NCBI RefSeq assembly: GCF_019925205.1
Contig: NC_083561.1
Coordinates: forward strand, 10,167,217-10,231,216
Direction of reading: 5' to 3'
Source of the DNA: Metopolophium dirhodum
Taxonomy: Eukaryota > Arthropoda > Insecta > Hemiptera > Aphididae
Length of the DNA: 64,000 nt
Part shown: positions 23,401 through 34,947 of the stretch, piece by piece
Layout of the letters: each line of letters opens with the position of its first letter
Numbering within the stretch: the first letter of the stretch is position 1
Program-made: the position numbers and the translations under genes
Notes under the pieces: model-generated
Seen by the model: the letters and a program-made list of their open reading frames with translations, nothing else
Database searches by the model: none
Told to the model about the DNA's origin: nothing

Positions 23401-23995
23401 GATGCCTTATTAAAAGGTCCCATAGAAAGTATCTAGTATAAGTTATAACAAACATTCAGCATTCTTAACGTTTTGGGCACTTGAATATACCACGAACAAT
23501 TATTTCGACATTTTGAACGTAAACGAATTATAGTTGTATAAGTTTGAAATAAATTATAAGTATTATATTTATATTTTCTATGCACATAGAATTATTATTG
23601 TGGATTTAAAAAAGAAACGATAATTTAAATAAACACTGACATTAAATAGGTAATTAGTTTTACACAAAACATAAAAAAGTAAAATCATTATATTATCACT
23701 ATCACCATAATAACTATGTTATAACAGCAACAAACAAATGTTATAATCATTACTATTATAATGAGGTGCTTGGCTATCGGGTGAAAGATTATTGATTTTT
23801 ATTGTTAATAGTAACTCTTTTCTCTCTGAATCAATAGGTATTCCTTTAAAATTTCAATTTAGTCTTATGCATTTTAATGTAAACCTTTGTATTTAAGTTA
23901 CCTTTAATAGCTTTCTGCAGATATCAGTCACAACCCACAATGTCCTTTAATAGATAGAGAACTTTTGTAAGTTGTATTTAAATTTGAGTTATTCA
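17451..23995. other. Long AT-rich non-genic stretch
   Basis: I see no supported gene in 6.5 kb. Minor features are the hairpin at 18144-18188, a T16-type tract near 19040, several GGTTAGG words near 19640-19675, and a GC-richer patch at 20700-20960 with the inverted words TCCGTAT/ATACGGA and CCCCAGTGGGG. Confidence 0.5.
18144..18188. repeat. Perfect 17-bp inverted repeat (hairpin)
   Basis: CATTGATTTTAGAATAT at 18144-18160 and its exact reverse complement at 18172-18188 are separated by an 11-base loop, itself nearly palindromic. It could be a tiny foldback element or a structured RNA. There is no supporting context. Confidence 0.85.
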
Positions 23996-24475
23996 CAAAC
24001 TCCCGAATTAACCGGAACCATTAAAACCCCTAAAAAATCCAACTGAAACTCATATAACCAAAATTATGTTTTTTTAAAAACACCAGAATAAAACATTATA
24101 GTTAACATGAAACTCAGATATTATTTTCTTTTATAAATTGCAAGTGATATGTGATTTTTAATTATTTTGGTAGTTATTTTGATTTTATAATTTGTTATTT
24201 AATAATTATTATTGACAGGAATAAATAGGTATTAAATATTTCTCATTTTAATATTTATGCAGTACATTATCTCTCTTTTCATCTTTTCATCCTTTCATTC
24301 AGTAGTATCATCTATCAGTAATTCTTAAAGAGTTGAAATAATATTCTCAGAAGATTCTATAATATAAAAAATACGTATTTACATAATATAATTTTCAATT
24401 TATGATTTTTTTAAACCACTTAATACCCATATTAACCTAATCAATAACAGTCATTATTATTATAGAGGCCTGATG
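23996..24475 (+). mobile_element. Decayed relative of the 44.9-kb hAT-like element
   Basis: From 23999 the words ACTCCCGAATTAACC, GGAACC, AAAACCCCTAAAAAATCC and CATATAACC-AAATTATG follow the left end of the element at 44855 (CACCCAAATTAACC and so on) in order. Near 24420-24465, ATACCCATATTAACC and AATAACAGT resemble its right part. The outermost CAGGG ends are not recognisable, so this is an old or deleted copy. The left match is clearer than the right. Confidence 0.45.
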
Positions 24476-25029
24476 TGGTTTCAGTCACAAACGTGTTCTA
24501 AGTGAGCACCTCAGTGCTAAACAGTTATAAGCACCTCTTTTTTTTTTAAGTATTTAACTACCTACCTAATCTTGGTACCTGTTTAAATGTAAAACACTGT
24601 ATTAGATCACATTTTAAAAGCTTTATTATAATTTATATATTTGTACATTCATCTAAAATAAATTACCAACTTAAATAAATAATCAGTGAAGATATTTTCA
24701 ATTATTTTGGATTATGATTTTCTATGTAAACCGGTGCTTGTTTGCTGTGATTTAAAATGTTTAGTGTTTTTATACATTTTCTAGAAATCCACTTAAAATG
24801 GTAAATATCACCGATTTAAGTTTCTAACCTATTTATAGGTAATATGTACTGGCTTACATATTATTTTAGATCGAACAAAATGGTTTCATATTTCAAACAA
24901 ACTAAATATCCAAAAAAAAAACATCATTGTAAAACGCTCAGATTAAAAATAAAATAAAAAAATAAAACAGAATTAGGTAAGGCATTAACATTACTATAAA
25001 ATATAGGTATAGGTATATTCGTTACGATT

Positions 25030-25505
25030 ATTTATCATGACTTGGATTTGAGCCAAACGAGGAATTACTGGTATCGTTAGATCTTTGGTTGAACTTTTCA
25101 AGGTATCCGCCGGGTGCAGTTAATAGTCCGGTCAGAATTCCTGAATGTTATCGGGAAATACGACGACATGGCCCCTAAAATCTGCCGAAATAACAATGTC
25201 CCTATCTACCCTTTTGCCTCAATCTAGACCATCGAGACAGGAAAATAGGGTGACGGGTTGGCTAGGGATGTATGATCACTGCAGTGTCGTCTAGAAACTG
25301 CTGCCGGTGGCGGCCTCGTTTTAATTACCCTCGGAGACCGCAAAACATGGGAATCGATCTCCACGGGGCCAATGATGGGAGGGTGCGTAATATGAAGAAA
25401 ACCCAGAAGGTTCTATTATTCATGGAAGGACTAGGGGGGGGGGGGGTGGGTTTCTACAATGTCGTTGGGTCCGGTAATTGATGATGCAGTACGTACCGTT
25501 ACAAA
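25030..25505 (+). other. GC-rich island, possible pseudogene of unknown origin
   Basis: This island is much GC-richer than its flanks. One plus-strand frame shows several protein-like blocks separated by stops: KICRNNNVPIYPFAS, then SLQCRLETAAGGGLVLITLG, then DRKTWESISTGPMMGG. The stops are TAG or TGA at places where a single change would give a sense codon. The opposite strand also has long open blocks, so the true strand is uncertain. No family is recognised. It could be a decayed transposon, a processed pseudogene or regulatory DNA. A G13 run lies at 25434-25446. The 69-codon frame at 25272-25481 is a different frame of the same patch. Confidence 0.3.
25434..25446 (+). repeat. G13 homopolymer
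   Basis: Thirteen consecutive G inside the GC-rich island. Confidence 0.95.
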
Positions 25506-27664
25506 AGATGATTTTTTTTACTCACATACTCAGAACGTCAGCGAAAGGGGTTCGGGTTTTTCTACTATTATATGATGGTGGGCTGGCTGGAACATTAAAA
25601 CGTCGTTTTAACGATTTTGAAAATGTTGTTGCTCTTTAGCGTTCTTTGTAAGACATGCATATTATTATTGGCCGTGCCTATAAGTTGTAATAGTTGGTAG
25701 TTACCAATTTACAATGCTGTATTTATTATATACCTATTTGTTAGTACATTGTTTTTAGCGTTTGACTATACATATAGTTTATTTTAATCTGTAGAATTTT
25801 ACTATTTACTATTTAGTTCTATTGTAAAATTAACATTTTATTATGACATTGAAGTTTTCAGCGTAAATAGAAACATACGTTTTGTGTAGAAATGTACAAT
25901 AAATGTAATTTATGATGGAGTAACTATAATTGAGTTCATAGAAAAATATATTATAGACTAGAGTTATGTTGTACACTTATTGTACCTAAATCAACTTATT
26001 TTCTTCTGATATATTGTACATGCCAAAACCAATTTAATATACATAAAATAATACTTAATACATTATAATAATTCTAGTCATAACTTGTGAATTAGAGTAC
26101 AATTTTAATTTATTTTAACGTCAGTGATACATTTTAAACGGATATTGATTTTAAATAACTTTAATTTGTTATAAGATTTTTATAAATTTTATAGGTATGT
26201 GTTGAGTTTATAAATATAATTACGTTAATCATAAACGCAATGGTAATCACAGAAAGTAGTAAGTATCCAAAAAATATTTAAATAACCTAGTTTCTAGTGA
26301 ACTTCGTAAAGTTGTATTTATCTAAAATTTTATTTAAAAATTATACGTTGTTAATTATAAGAACAATATATTGTTTTTATATAAAGTAATGAAGGTCAAT
26401 GATTTTTTATCATGTTATGATCAACGAGTATTTGATATTCAAAAATTTTAAAGCTGTATTTATTATGAATGGGTTAATGAATATTGTTATTACAAAATGT
26501 CAAATTTTCAATAGGCACCTTTGACCTTTAAAATAACAAACATGCCTAGTACATATTGTATGGAACAAACTAAAATAATAATAACTTATACGTTATTTAG
26601 ATTATGCTATTATATTCTGCCTCGCATCATTCATCCACCGATTAAAATCGATTATTTCCTCGTTCTGCTAACACAACTTTGGCATATGATTTTTTTGCGT
26701 TTCTAGTTTCCAATTTCTGAACTCTGAAAATTCAAAAGGCTGATTTTAATACTAAATAATAAATTATATATTCGCTTTTTAATTTTAAAATGACCGAGCC
26801 ATTATCAGTACAATATGATCTAAACTCGGGTCTTTTTAATTTTGTCGACAACAAGAAAATAGTTCTCATCATACTTTTACACATACTTCCAAAACGTTTT
26901 CATCCTCTCAATAACTGATAAGCATTATTCTCTTCTGTAGACTTAACACCAATCAATTTATTTCAGATCTATTCTGTTATAACATATCTATCCACTAGGT
27001 ACTTTCATTACAACGAAACATAATATTTCTATTCTATTTTAGGTAGTTATTAAGACTTCTGTTTCGATAGTTACTGTTGTTCAATAAAATCGCTCAGAAA
27101 TAAAGACTTAAACATATAATATTATAGTAGACAATTAAATAGAACTTAATTTATTTTCTTCATATTTGGCTTAATCAATGTGTTGTCATTTTTCGAAGAG
27201 TTATCATTATTTTATCAAGCTTTAAATTTATTTCTATACATATGTTTATAATGTATGACATACCGAGTTATAAGTGGCCTTACTAGTTACTACCTACATA
27301 ATTGATTTAAAATATATCTTGTTGAATGATCAGCTATCAAATTATTTAAATGCGACTAGAATTGTGTGACTATTGATTTTAATTATTTTTGACGTTGTAT
27401 TCGACTTTATTGTACATTTTCGTTTCATATTCATACTCGGAAAAACAATAAAATGTTATTCACAATATGTAATAAATGTAAGGACAATAATTGCTATGAA
27501 CTATAACGGATATAACTTTCCGAAAAATTCAAATAAATATACATTGATTTTTTTTTAAAGTACCAACTCTTTTCATTATTTTATAACACTTGTCACAATT
27601 TTCTACGTTCTTTAGTTTTAATACTGTTTGTTTGAGATCTCTGTTTTAACAGTTTTTTTTTTAG
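25506..27664. other. AT-rich non-genic sequence
   Basis: I see nothing supported. The 61-codon frames at 26521-26706 and 27373-27558 are AT-driven. Confidence 0.5.
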
Positions 27665-27814
27665 AAACAAGAAGCTAACATACATCAAACGCTCGTAAAT
27701 ACATGTAATAACTTTTACAACATTGGCGTCCGGGTAGCAAAAGCTGAGAAATTGATAGAATTTAGATTCTTGTTGATGGCTAAGAATATGGGTGATGGAA
27801 ATGGTTATGGAAAT
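27665..27814 (+). CDS. Candidate coding exon, unrecognised
   Basis: A very strong acceptor (ten T, then AG at 27663-27664) is immediately followed by an open frame that runs 74 codons to a stop at 27887. It reads KQEANIHQTLVNTCNNFYNI, then GVRVAKAEKLIEFRFLLMAK, then NMGDGNGYGN. Composition is mixed and looks coding, unlike most frames here. No strong donor exists. GTAATT after codon 50 (27815) is the best in-frame option and would join in phase with the exon at 28429. There is no ATG at the start, as expected for an internal exon. No family is recognised. Confidence 0.28.
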
Positions 27815-28428
27815 GTAATTTCCCCCAGGGGGGATCTATTTCGCTTTTCATTCTTGCGCGTACATAATATATACACATTACACATATAAGTCATAAATAC
27901 AAACCCTCTTTTCACCGCTGAATAATATTATTTCTTCTTTTTCGAAGCCAATAATATGTTTTTGTTTCCTTATAACCAACCGACAACCACCCAAAAGACC
28001 AACATTAAAATCCATTAGTCTTAGTTCCAGATCATAAATTTACTTACAATTCAAAATTTGATATAAACTCATCTATAAGAATACCACAATAAAAATAGGT
28101 AAAAGCCGACAAATTATTTTGATTATATTCAAATAACTTTTGTATACGTATACACTATATATAGATAGGTACTTGTTTTCAGTTAAATTTGTTTGTTTCT
28201 TTAACACACTGGCATAAAAAATTGACCTACTTATAATAAAACAAATGTATATTATAGTTAAACAGTTGTAAAGACAAAGCAATTATTCATTTAAAAACAA
28301 ATATATAAAATCTATAAGATTTTAGTTTTTTAATATTTTAACACTTATATAATATTATTGTCCTATTGTGTATTATATGAGTATAAAGGCTTTGCTGGAT
28401 GTTATAGAATTTTTTTTCATTTCATTAG

Positions 28429-28650
28429 TTTGAAAACAACAACTTGTGTTACCCTTTAGATTTTGAGAAGTAACGAAGCTATTTGCTGAAACTTTAAAAT
28501 AAAATCACTTTTTTTTTTTACTTTTTCAGACAACGCTTTAAGAACTGTAAACAAATTCTAAAAGTTTCATGTCGGGTTAGCAATCGTATGCCAGAGTGTA
28601 ACTCAATTTTAAGTGCATTAGAATTTAATATTTTTTTAAGAAAAAGTTAA
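28429..28650 (+). CDS. Candidate two-exon 3' end of a gene with a 60-bp intron
   Basis: Exon 28429-28469 follows an eight-T tract plus TTCATTAG and reads FENNNLCYPLDFE plus two bases. The intron 28470-28529 starts GTAACG, has a CTGAAAC branch-like word about 40 bases before its end, and finishes with a T-rich tract and CAG. The next exon supplies one base to complete Lys. It then reads QRFKNCKQILKVSCRVSN, RMPECNSILSALEF, NIFLRKS and a stop at 28648-28650. Phase, short intron and polyadenylation signals agree with one another. Weak points are the GTAACG donor and the absence of a known homolog. The protein tail is Cys-containing. It may connect to the frame at 27665. Confidence 0.3.
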
Positions 28651-28683
28651 ATTAGTTCTAAATTTGTATACCTATATCGTATT

Positions 28684-28708
28684 AATAAAGTTATAGAAGT
28701 ACAATAAA
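28684..28708 (+). terminator. Two AATAAA polyadenylation signals
   Basis: AATAAA at 28684-28689 and 28703-28708 lie 34 and 53 bases after the stop of the preceding exon candidate, with a T/G-rich stretch (TTATATGTTGT) further on. AATAAA is common in AT-rich DNA, so the signals support the model only through their position. Confidence 0.35.
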
Positions 28709-28719
28709 CTTATGACATT

Positions 28720-30714
28720 TATGATTTATTTTATATGTTGTACATTTATTTATTACCTATATAATAATAGAGCACTTTAATCTTTATAAATCGTTAATGT
28801 ACTATATTTTTATGAAATTAATTGTCATATATTTTGATAGTGAATGAGATTCATTGATTGTGATGGATAATGAATAAATGCATTGTTTGTTTTTTAATTT
28901 TAATTCTAATTTGCAAGGTTACACACTTACACATGGTCATGGATAAAGAAATTATTACTAGTAAGTTATTTGACTATGAAATACTTTAAAACAGCTGTTT
29001 CCCATAATATTTATGAAAATAATAAAGCTATGTTTTAACATATAGATTAATCTAAAAATCATTACCTAATTTATGTTTTCAAGGTAGTATAAAATGCGAA
29101 AACCCAGACAAAAATTGCGATATGAACACCCATACATTATATGACCATAAAGATAAACAACGGTAAAAGAAGGGCAAATTCTATGTAAAATAAATCTCTT
29201 CCAAGTTCCCCACCATCTGCGCGCGTTCCCTTTTAACAATAATAATTATTATTGTTCCAAGCAAAAGTGGCTACCCGGTTTAGAGCATTTTTAGTCTGCG
29301 TGGTTAATTTACTATCCAGTTGAGCCACACCTTCAAATGTTTTTATCTTAATGCATTCTACGTACTTGGTTCACTGTTTTGCTTTTGTAACAGCTATAAT
29401 AAAGGGTCTTCATTTCTTGTATTGAAAACACAATAGTAAAAAGATTTTAAAAATGTGTGTAATCTGTGTATATTTTTACATATTTATTGTAGACACAATG
29501 TTATTTATTTTTATACTTATATTAAATTATTTTATTTTTGTCAGCAGATATGTGCTATTCAACATTTTCTGATCTATAAAATTTCGATGAACGAACTGTA
29601 TCTGATATAAAAATTATGAAATGAAATATTAGTATATTACCATACGAAAAAGCGGTTTTAATATTGTAGTTGATTTATTATTTTAGAGAATTTGTGCCTG
29701 AGATTAAAAAGTACAGTTCTATAGCTTTGTTTTCAAATCACGTGCATTTAGTAATCCAGAAGATTTATCATACAAAATAGAAGAGATCGAAATATAAAAA
29801 ATTAAAAAATGAATTCACCTTCGGTGACATTTTATTTTATCGGATCTAGAAAGTGTTTTGGACACTAGATTAAAAAAATGAATTTATTAAGCTCTTTAAT
29901 CTACAGATGTGCATAAATAATTAAATACAGTTATATAAATACAACCAATCAGCATACAAACAAGGTTTATTATTTTATTAATGCGGACTAAGTTGGTATT
30001 CAATACATTTGTATTTTACTAGAATTAAAATAATACTTTTACAATGAATCTGAAACTATTTCCTTCGAACTTTACATCTTATTTATAGTGTAAAACTTTT
30101 TACAAGATTAATTATTATACACGAACACTTATTTGACTTTTCTAAAATGTTTTTGTTTAAAATGTATTGATCTATCTAACAGTAAAATATAGACAATTAT
30201 TGATCGAAAAATAAACAATTGTTAATATTTTTGGTTTTTTAGTCATAGTGTATATAGTATATATTCTTATGTCATTAAATATCATATCCATTATGCTTCA
30301 TTTAGTTTTTAATATAATCTACATACTTATGCCTTAAATCATAGTATAATATATTAATTTTTTAATTATTCATGAAACATATTCGTTAATTTTTATAGAA
30401 TTAAATTTTTTTTAAAAACAATACTTAACTTGCACATCTAAAATATATAGGTACCTACATTTTCTTATAAATTATAATATAATTTTGAGCTAGTGATTGT
30501 CATAACAATCTTGGAAGTAGTATAGGTACTTTACTTATCTCTAAAAACTGACTAAATCTGGGTACAATATGTAAATTCATTATTCATGTTCTAACCACGC
30601 ACTAACACGATTACAAAACTTGACTATAATATTATGCTTAAAGTAATGTTGTTAATCGTGTAGGTACATACAGTAGCTTCATCTAAGATTTATCTTTCGA
30701 CACAGCTGCAATCA
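28720..30714. other. AT-rich non-genic sequence
   Basis: I see no gene. A perfect 22-bp AT palindrome sits at 29235-29256 (arms AACAATAATAA and its complement), next to a GC-richer patch at 29190-29340 that holds CTGCGCGCG. Confidence 0.5.
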
Positions 30715-31080
30715 TCAATGAACTTTGGTTTTATATTTAACGCAGGTGAATAATATAATAAAATAACTTACTGGTATAGAAAATCTTGTTTTTGTTTGTC
30801 TTAAAATCGTTGACTGTGAAATATGCGAATCGTGGAAGGGTGAGAATGAAAAAAATGAACGTAGTGAGATTAGACGTGTAGGGAAATAATGACGACAGGA
30901 GTGGGTGGGTGACTTAAGTAATTTATGATCCACCACTATCGTAGCTGTTTTGGTCCGGTATACGGGCAAGAGTGACACACGTGCCGCCTTCTTTGCCTGA
31001 AACTTTTGTATCCCTTTGACAAGGGGTAACCAAAAAAGGTGAAATTTACGAGGCACTCCTTTTCCACCCACGTGTTATTG
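30715..31080 (-). other. GC-richer patch with an open minus-strand frame
   Basis: A 118-codon minus-strand frame (30715-31071) includes GVPRKFHLFWLPLVKGIQKF and then VSLLPVYRTKTATIVVDHKL. It runs through ATACCA followed by GTAAGT (about 30768). The patch is richer in G/C than its surroundings. I recognise no domain. It could be an exon or UTR of a minus-strand gene, or a chance frame. Confidence 0.2.
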
Positions 31081-32025
31081 ATGCGACCCGATATAAATTG
31101 CGTCTAGAAAGTTCGACTGAACAAATTTACTTGATTCCCAATATTTACTTTGAATTAAAATGTGATCGAAATAAATTAAGTTACATTATATAGAAATGTT
31201 ATTGTAATTTTATTTTTATCTACGATGATATTTGATGAACACAATATCAATCAAATTTTAAGTCATATTTGATATTTAAATAGCGTAGTTTCCAAATTAA
31301 TTTATTATTGTTAAATAATACTTAGAATCTATGCTTCGTTCCACAGTAAGTAAATAAGTTAATTATTTAATATATACAAAAAGAACAATACTATTATATG
31401 AGAAGAGAGATTATCTAGAGATAAGAAAAGAACGTGTTTTCTGTATTTTTAATTTTTTTATTTTATGATAACAATGTACAAATAATATATATTGTTACAT
31501 TTAAGTACAATTATATGACATAATATATTATATGATAGCAAGTTATCATTTTTGTATAAAATTAACTTTAATTTGATTTTGTTTTAATTTAATTTACTTT
31601 CTGCTTAACTTCGTTGGTAGAAATATGTTAAGTATATTTATGTTTGTATATGTACTTTAAAAAAAAAAATTACAAATTATGTATGTACTTTAATTTTTTT
31701 TTCTTTGTTTACAAAAATAAATGCTAAAGAGGATAAGTACTCTTCAATCCTTGCAGTGGATATAAGTTTTTATATTTGATACAAGTTTATGCTAACACAA
31801 ATTAGCTGTATAATAATAATATTTAACGTTATGTATATTACATAGCATTTTATTCCAACATAAACTTTGAGCCCATAAACTTAATTCCATCTGTTGTGAA
31901 ATAGCGTACAGTTTAGCGCATTGTGTTCTTTCTCGAATAATAAAATAAGTGGGCGTTATGCTTTTTACGGTTGCCAAAGCACATATAAGCAGATGCATGT
32001 GGTACGGGTATACCAACTTATGTAT
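31081..32025. other. AT-rich spacer
   Basis: I see nothing supported. The 74-codon minus frame at 31792-32016 is not recognisable. Confidence 0.5.
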
Positions 32026-32800
32026 TCAGTTATGGTAGTGTCGGTGGTAATGGCAGGCAGAGACCATTGAGTTTAAAAGCAGGAGATCAGAAAAATCTGC
32101 GACAATAGTAATAATGGTTGCAATAGTCCGACAATACAGAGGAAGAGAGAGAAAAAAAATAAATAACGATGACGTATGAACCACCCTCTTCACATTTGTC
32201 GATAATGCCATTAGCTCCATTGGCCGTTCATCGAAGTCGTACGAAAGGTTTTTGGGGTGCGCTCTCATAGGTATATAATATATAAGACCGGCTGTGGTGA
32301 CGGTTATAGGCGACGTTGAATTTTTCTGCACCTCACGTAGAGATTGAAATCCCGTCTCGTTCATCTCCCTGTCCTCGACAATAGAGTTTGATATTGAGCC
32401 GAAGAGTCTGGCGCGAGTGGTTGTGGTACAGTGGGATACTGCAGGAGAGGAGAGTGAGCCAATCACGTGTGTGGTTTTTTCTCGCACTCCTCACAGCCTC
32501 GTCACGTCTGTAAACACACACGTACTCGTAAACTACAGTAAAAGTCGTGCTTTTAGTTTGACGAAGCGTATCTGCAAAACGAGAAGGAATAAAATGAAAA
32601 TTTTTCAAAAAATCACGCAAGTTGACGGGGTTTCCGTTGACGGTCTTCAGGGCTGTTGTCGCTACCGTCAATCGCTGAATCGCGGCCACACGTCTCGCCG
32701 TCGCGTGGAAACAAGCTCTCGATATAGAATACGCCGCCGTCAGCTCGTGAATGATGATAACCTTTTTGTTTGAATCACGCCAACATTATCTCACAGACCC
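32026..32800. other. GC/CpG-rich island with overlapping unassigned frames
   Basis: This is the second most conspicuous GC island. Three frames of 118-153 codons overlap on both strands, so length alone does not identify a gene. On the minus strand a clear acceptor (a T/C-rich tract ending TTTTGCAG at about 32572) lies inside the 32333-32689 frame. TATATAAG on the plus strand at about 32279 has no initiator at the usual distance. The minus frame 32026-32487 contains MRAHPKNLSYDFDERPMEL, which looks protein-like but is unrecognised. Exon, UTR or enhancer are all possible. Confidence 0.25.
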
Positions 32801-33164
32801 CGTCTTCTTTCATCAGAGGTACATTCAAACCCACATTTGACACACTATACGAAACACATAAAATAAAATAAAATGTCCACACACTTCAAGACTTGTCACA
32901 TAGAGATTTCATACATTTCAAGATAGGGCGCCACGACAGTGTAGAAATTAAAAACGTCGTCAGTATAATTAAAAGGTAAACGGAATTTATCCGTGTATGC
33001 ATAATTTATTGATATTGGACAAAAAAAAAATTTATTATGTAAAGTTTTTTCTTTTTTGTTATAAGTAATTACGATCTATACAAATGTATGTATAATATTA
33101 AGTAAAGTAATGAAACCAAGAATGAAAGTTGGGTAGGTACCTTGTACCCAGTACTGTCAACCGA
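32801..33164. other. AT-rich spacer
   Basis: I see no supported feature here. Confidence 0.5.
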
Positions 33165-33420
33165 CAGGTTAGTAGGGTAGTAAGTCTCTAGGAATCTTTT
33201 TATCGGTCTGTTAGGATTTTTAGAGATAGGACAATAAATTATTGTCTATTATAGAAAGCAAAGAAATTTAATTAGTGAATTTTGGTGATTTTGAATTCTT
33301 TGGTGAAGTGAGAAGTAGTGGCTTTTTCTGGTGAATTTAGTGTTTGAGTTTTGAGGTCTTTATCGAGACTATTATTTGATATATAACACAAAGCGGAGAC
33401 AATTTGACGAGAACATTAAT
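33165..33420 (-). pseudogene. Second Jockey-type LINE relic: RT C-terminus
   Basis: The minus strand from 33420 reads INVLVKLSPLCVYI, then SNNSLDKDLKTQTL, to a stop. A second block (about 33222-33167) reads SKNPNRPIKRFLETYYPTNL. The core SNNSL-(two residues)-DLK matches SNNSLHNDLK of the relic at 2.3 kb exactly where Jockey-clade RTs have 'PWYVSN..LH.DL.i..V'. The NP..R..KR ending also matches the clade's C-terminus. No upstream RT motifs remain, and the reading frame is lost between the two blocks. It is a short, old, 5'-truncated copy. Confidence 0.6.
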
Positions 33421-34899
33421 AAATTAGTTAATATTATAAATATTGTTTTCATAATATTATGTGCATGGTGTTGCCTATCTAGTATAGAATTTAATTAAAT
33501 ATATTAATGCGATATGAATAAAATATAATATTTTATAATATTTAATTATTTAATATTCTTGGATGATACATCAAAATAATAATATTTTTGAAAAATATTT
33601 TTAATCCAAATTCATTTAGGTAATATATGTATAACTAGTCTACCTAACGGTTGAATCGATGATATATTGCATAATATTATGTATAATGTTTATTGTGTTG
33701 AAAAAATACCATGAACATAAAAATGTTCACTTTTATATAAACTACAGCAATACCATAATATGGCATATACCATTTCACATTATAAATATATAAAAAATTA
33801 ATAACCATTCATTATTGTATTAAAATAAGTTTATTCGTTTATGTTCTGTCCTAATTACTGTAAAAAAAAAAAAAAATGTACCTATATAGGCTATAATGAC
33901 GTCATGACGTTCCCGAGTTCGGTCAGAGCTATTTTGTGGCCAAGGAAAGAGTTATGCAAGTGGCCTCTTTTGATAAACTTTTTTTTTATTATCTGGTTTC
34001 CAAAACTTGGTGTCAATTTTGACCAGTGTCCAGAGGAACTCCTTCTGGCCCTCTCTCTAAAAGGGCTATATGTACCATCAAACACACATTTAGTAACCAT
34101 ATAAAATATTATAATATAGCATTAATCAATTAGTTTATTTCAGCAAAATAATTAGCATCTAATTTAAGTATCTACTAATAAAAACGTGATTTGTATAATT
34201 TTATACTTTTGAGTTGGTTCAAAGTTAACAGGGTTACATTTTACTATTTGTTCAACGACATTTAATGGATATTTTAATTGGTTTCTTATACATAAAATTC
34301 AATTTGTCCTATTGATATACTATATATATTACTTTTTGGATTAATGATTTTATAATATTTATATAATTAACAGAACTTTTAAATCGTTTACAATATCAGT
34401 GTATAATTTGATTTAACAAAATGGACTTCTCATTTAGTAAATAGTTGACTGAAGTGAAACGATTACAAATTTGAAATTATACATTTTATGTTAAATGTTA
34501 ATTTATTTTTTTGATATATTTTAAATTTTTAAAGACTATTTAATTGATATTTTCGTAACTCTTATAGTATTCATTATATACCTAATATAATTTTATCAGT
34601 TTTATTTAACCAGTTAACGATACTTGTATAATGTATATACAATGTACTATAAAATTAAATATTGAAAAAATATTTACTTTTAATTCGTTAACATTATGCT
34701 TTCAAAACTTCTAAAATTATTTTATTCTTGGAGTTAACTCTAGATATTCATCAGAATAACTTATTTTTGTACACTATGCTATGCATTGTTATTTCGGGTA
34801 GGAAAAAGTCAAAAAAATTTGAAATAATTTCGTTATTATGTTAAATTGTTTTAATGTAATTAATGTATTGCATTTTAATTTTTTTTTTTTACATTTTAG
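33421..34899. other. Mostly AT-rich spacer with a GC-richer patch at 33.89-34.10 kb
   Basis: The patch has overlapping frames on both strands (33841-34104 plus, 33891-34100 minus) with no recognised motif. It contains TGACGTCA, a CRE-type palindrome (33897-33904). The rest holds nothing I can support. Confidence 0.4.
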
Positions 34900-34947
34900 A
34901 GTCCTGGGAAATCACAATCAATATATTTTTAGAACAAAAGAAAAATG
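34900..34947 (+). CDS. Candidate 48-nt microexon (phase 2 at both ends)
   Basis: A long T tract followed by ACATTTTAG precedes AGTCCTGGG, and the 48-nt stretch ends AAAAATG before the consensus donor GTAAGTGA. The frame with one leading and two trailing bases is open (VLGNHNQYIFRTKEK). A second frame, SWEITINIFLEQKKN, is also open. Length divisible by three with phase 2 on both sides means it could be skipped without a frameshift. Aphid BICYCLE effector genes are built from many such phase-2 microexons, but no second microexon was found nearby, so that link is only a possibility. This is the best-bounded exon candidate in the window. Confidence 0.35.

Noticed and set aside
25681..25800. Search for free-standing tRNA genes through B-box-like GGTTC words in the window
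   Set aside because: Apart from the two SINEs, no GGTTCRANNCC word with a matching A box was seen anywhere.
33841..34104. 87-codon plus ORF and 69-codon minus ORF in the same patch
   Set aside because: They overlap on opposite strands and neither has a recognisable motif.
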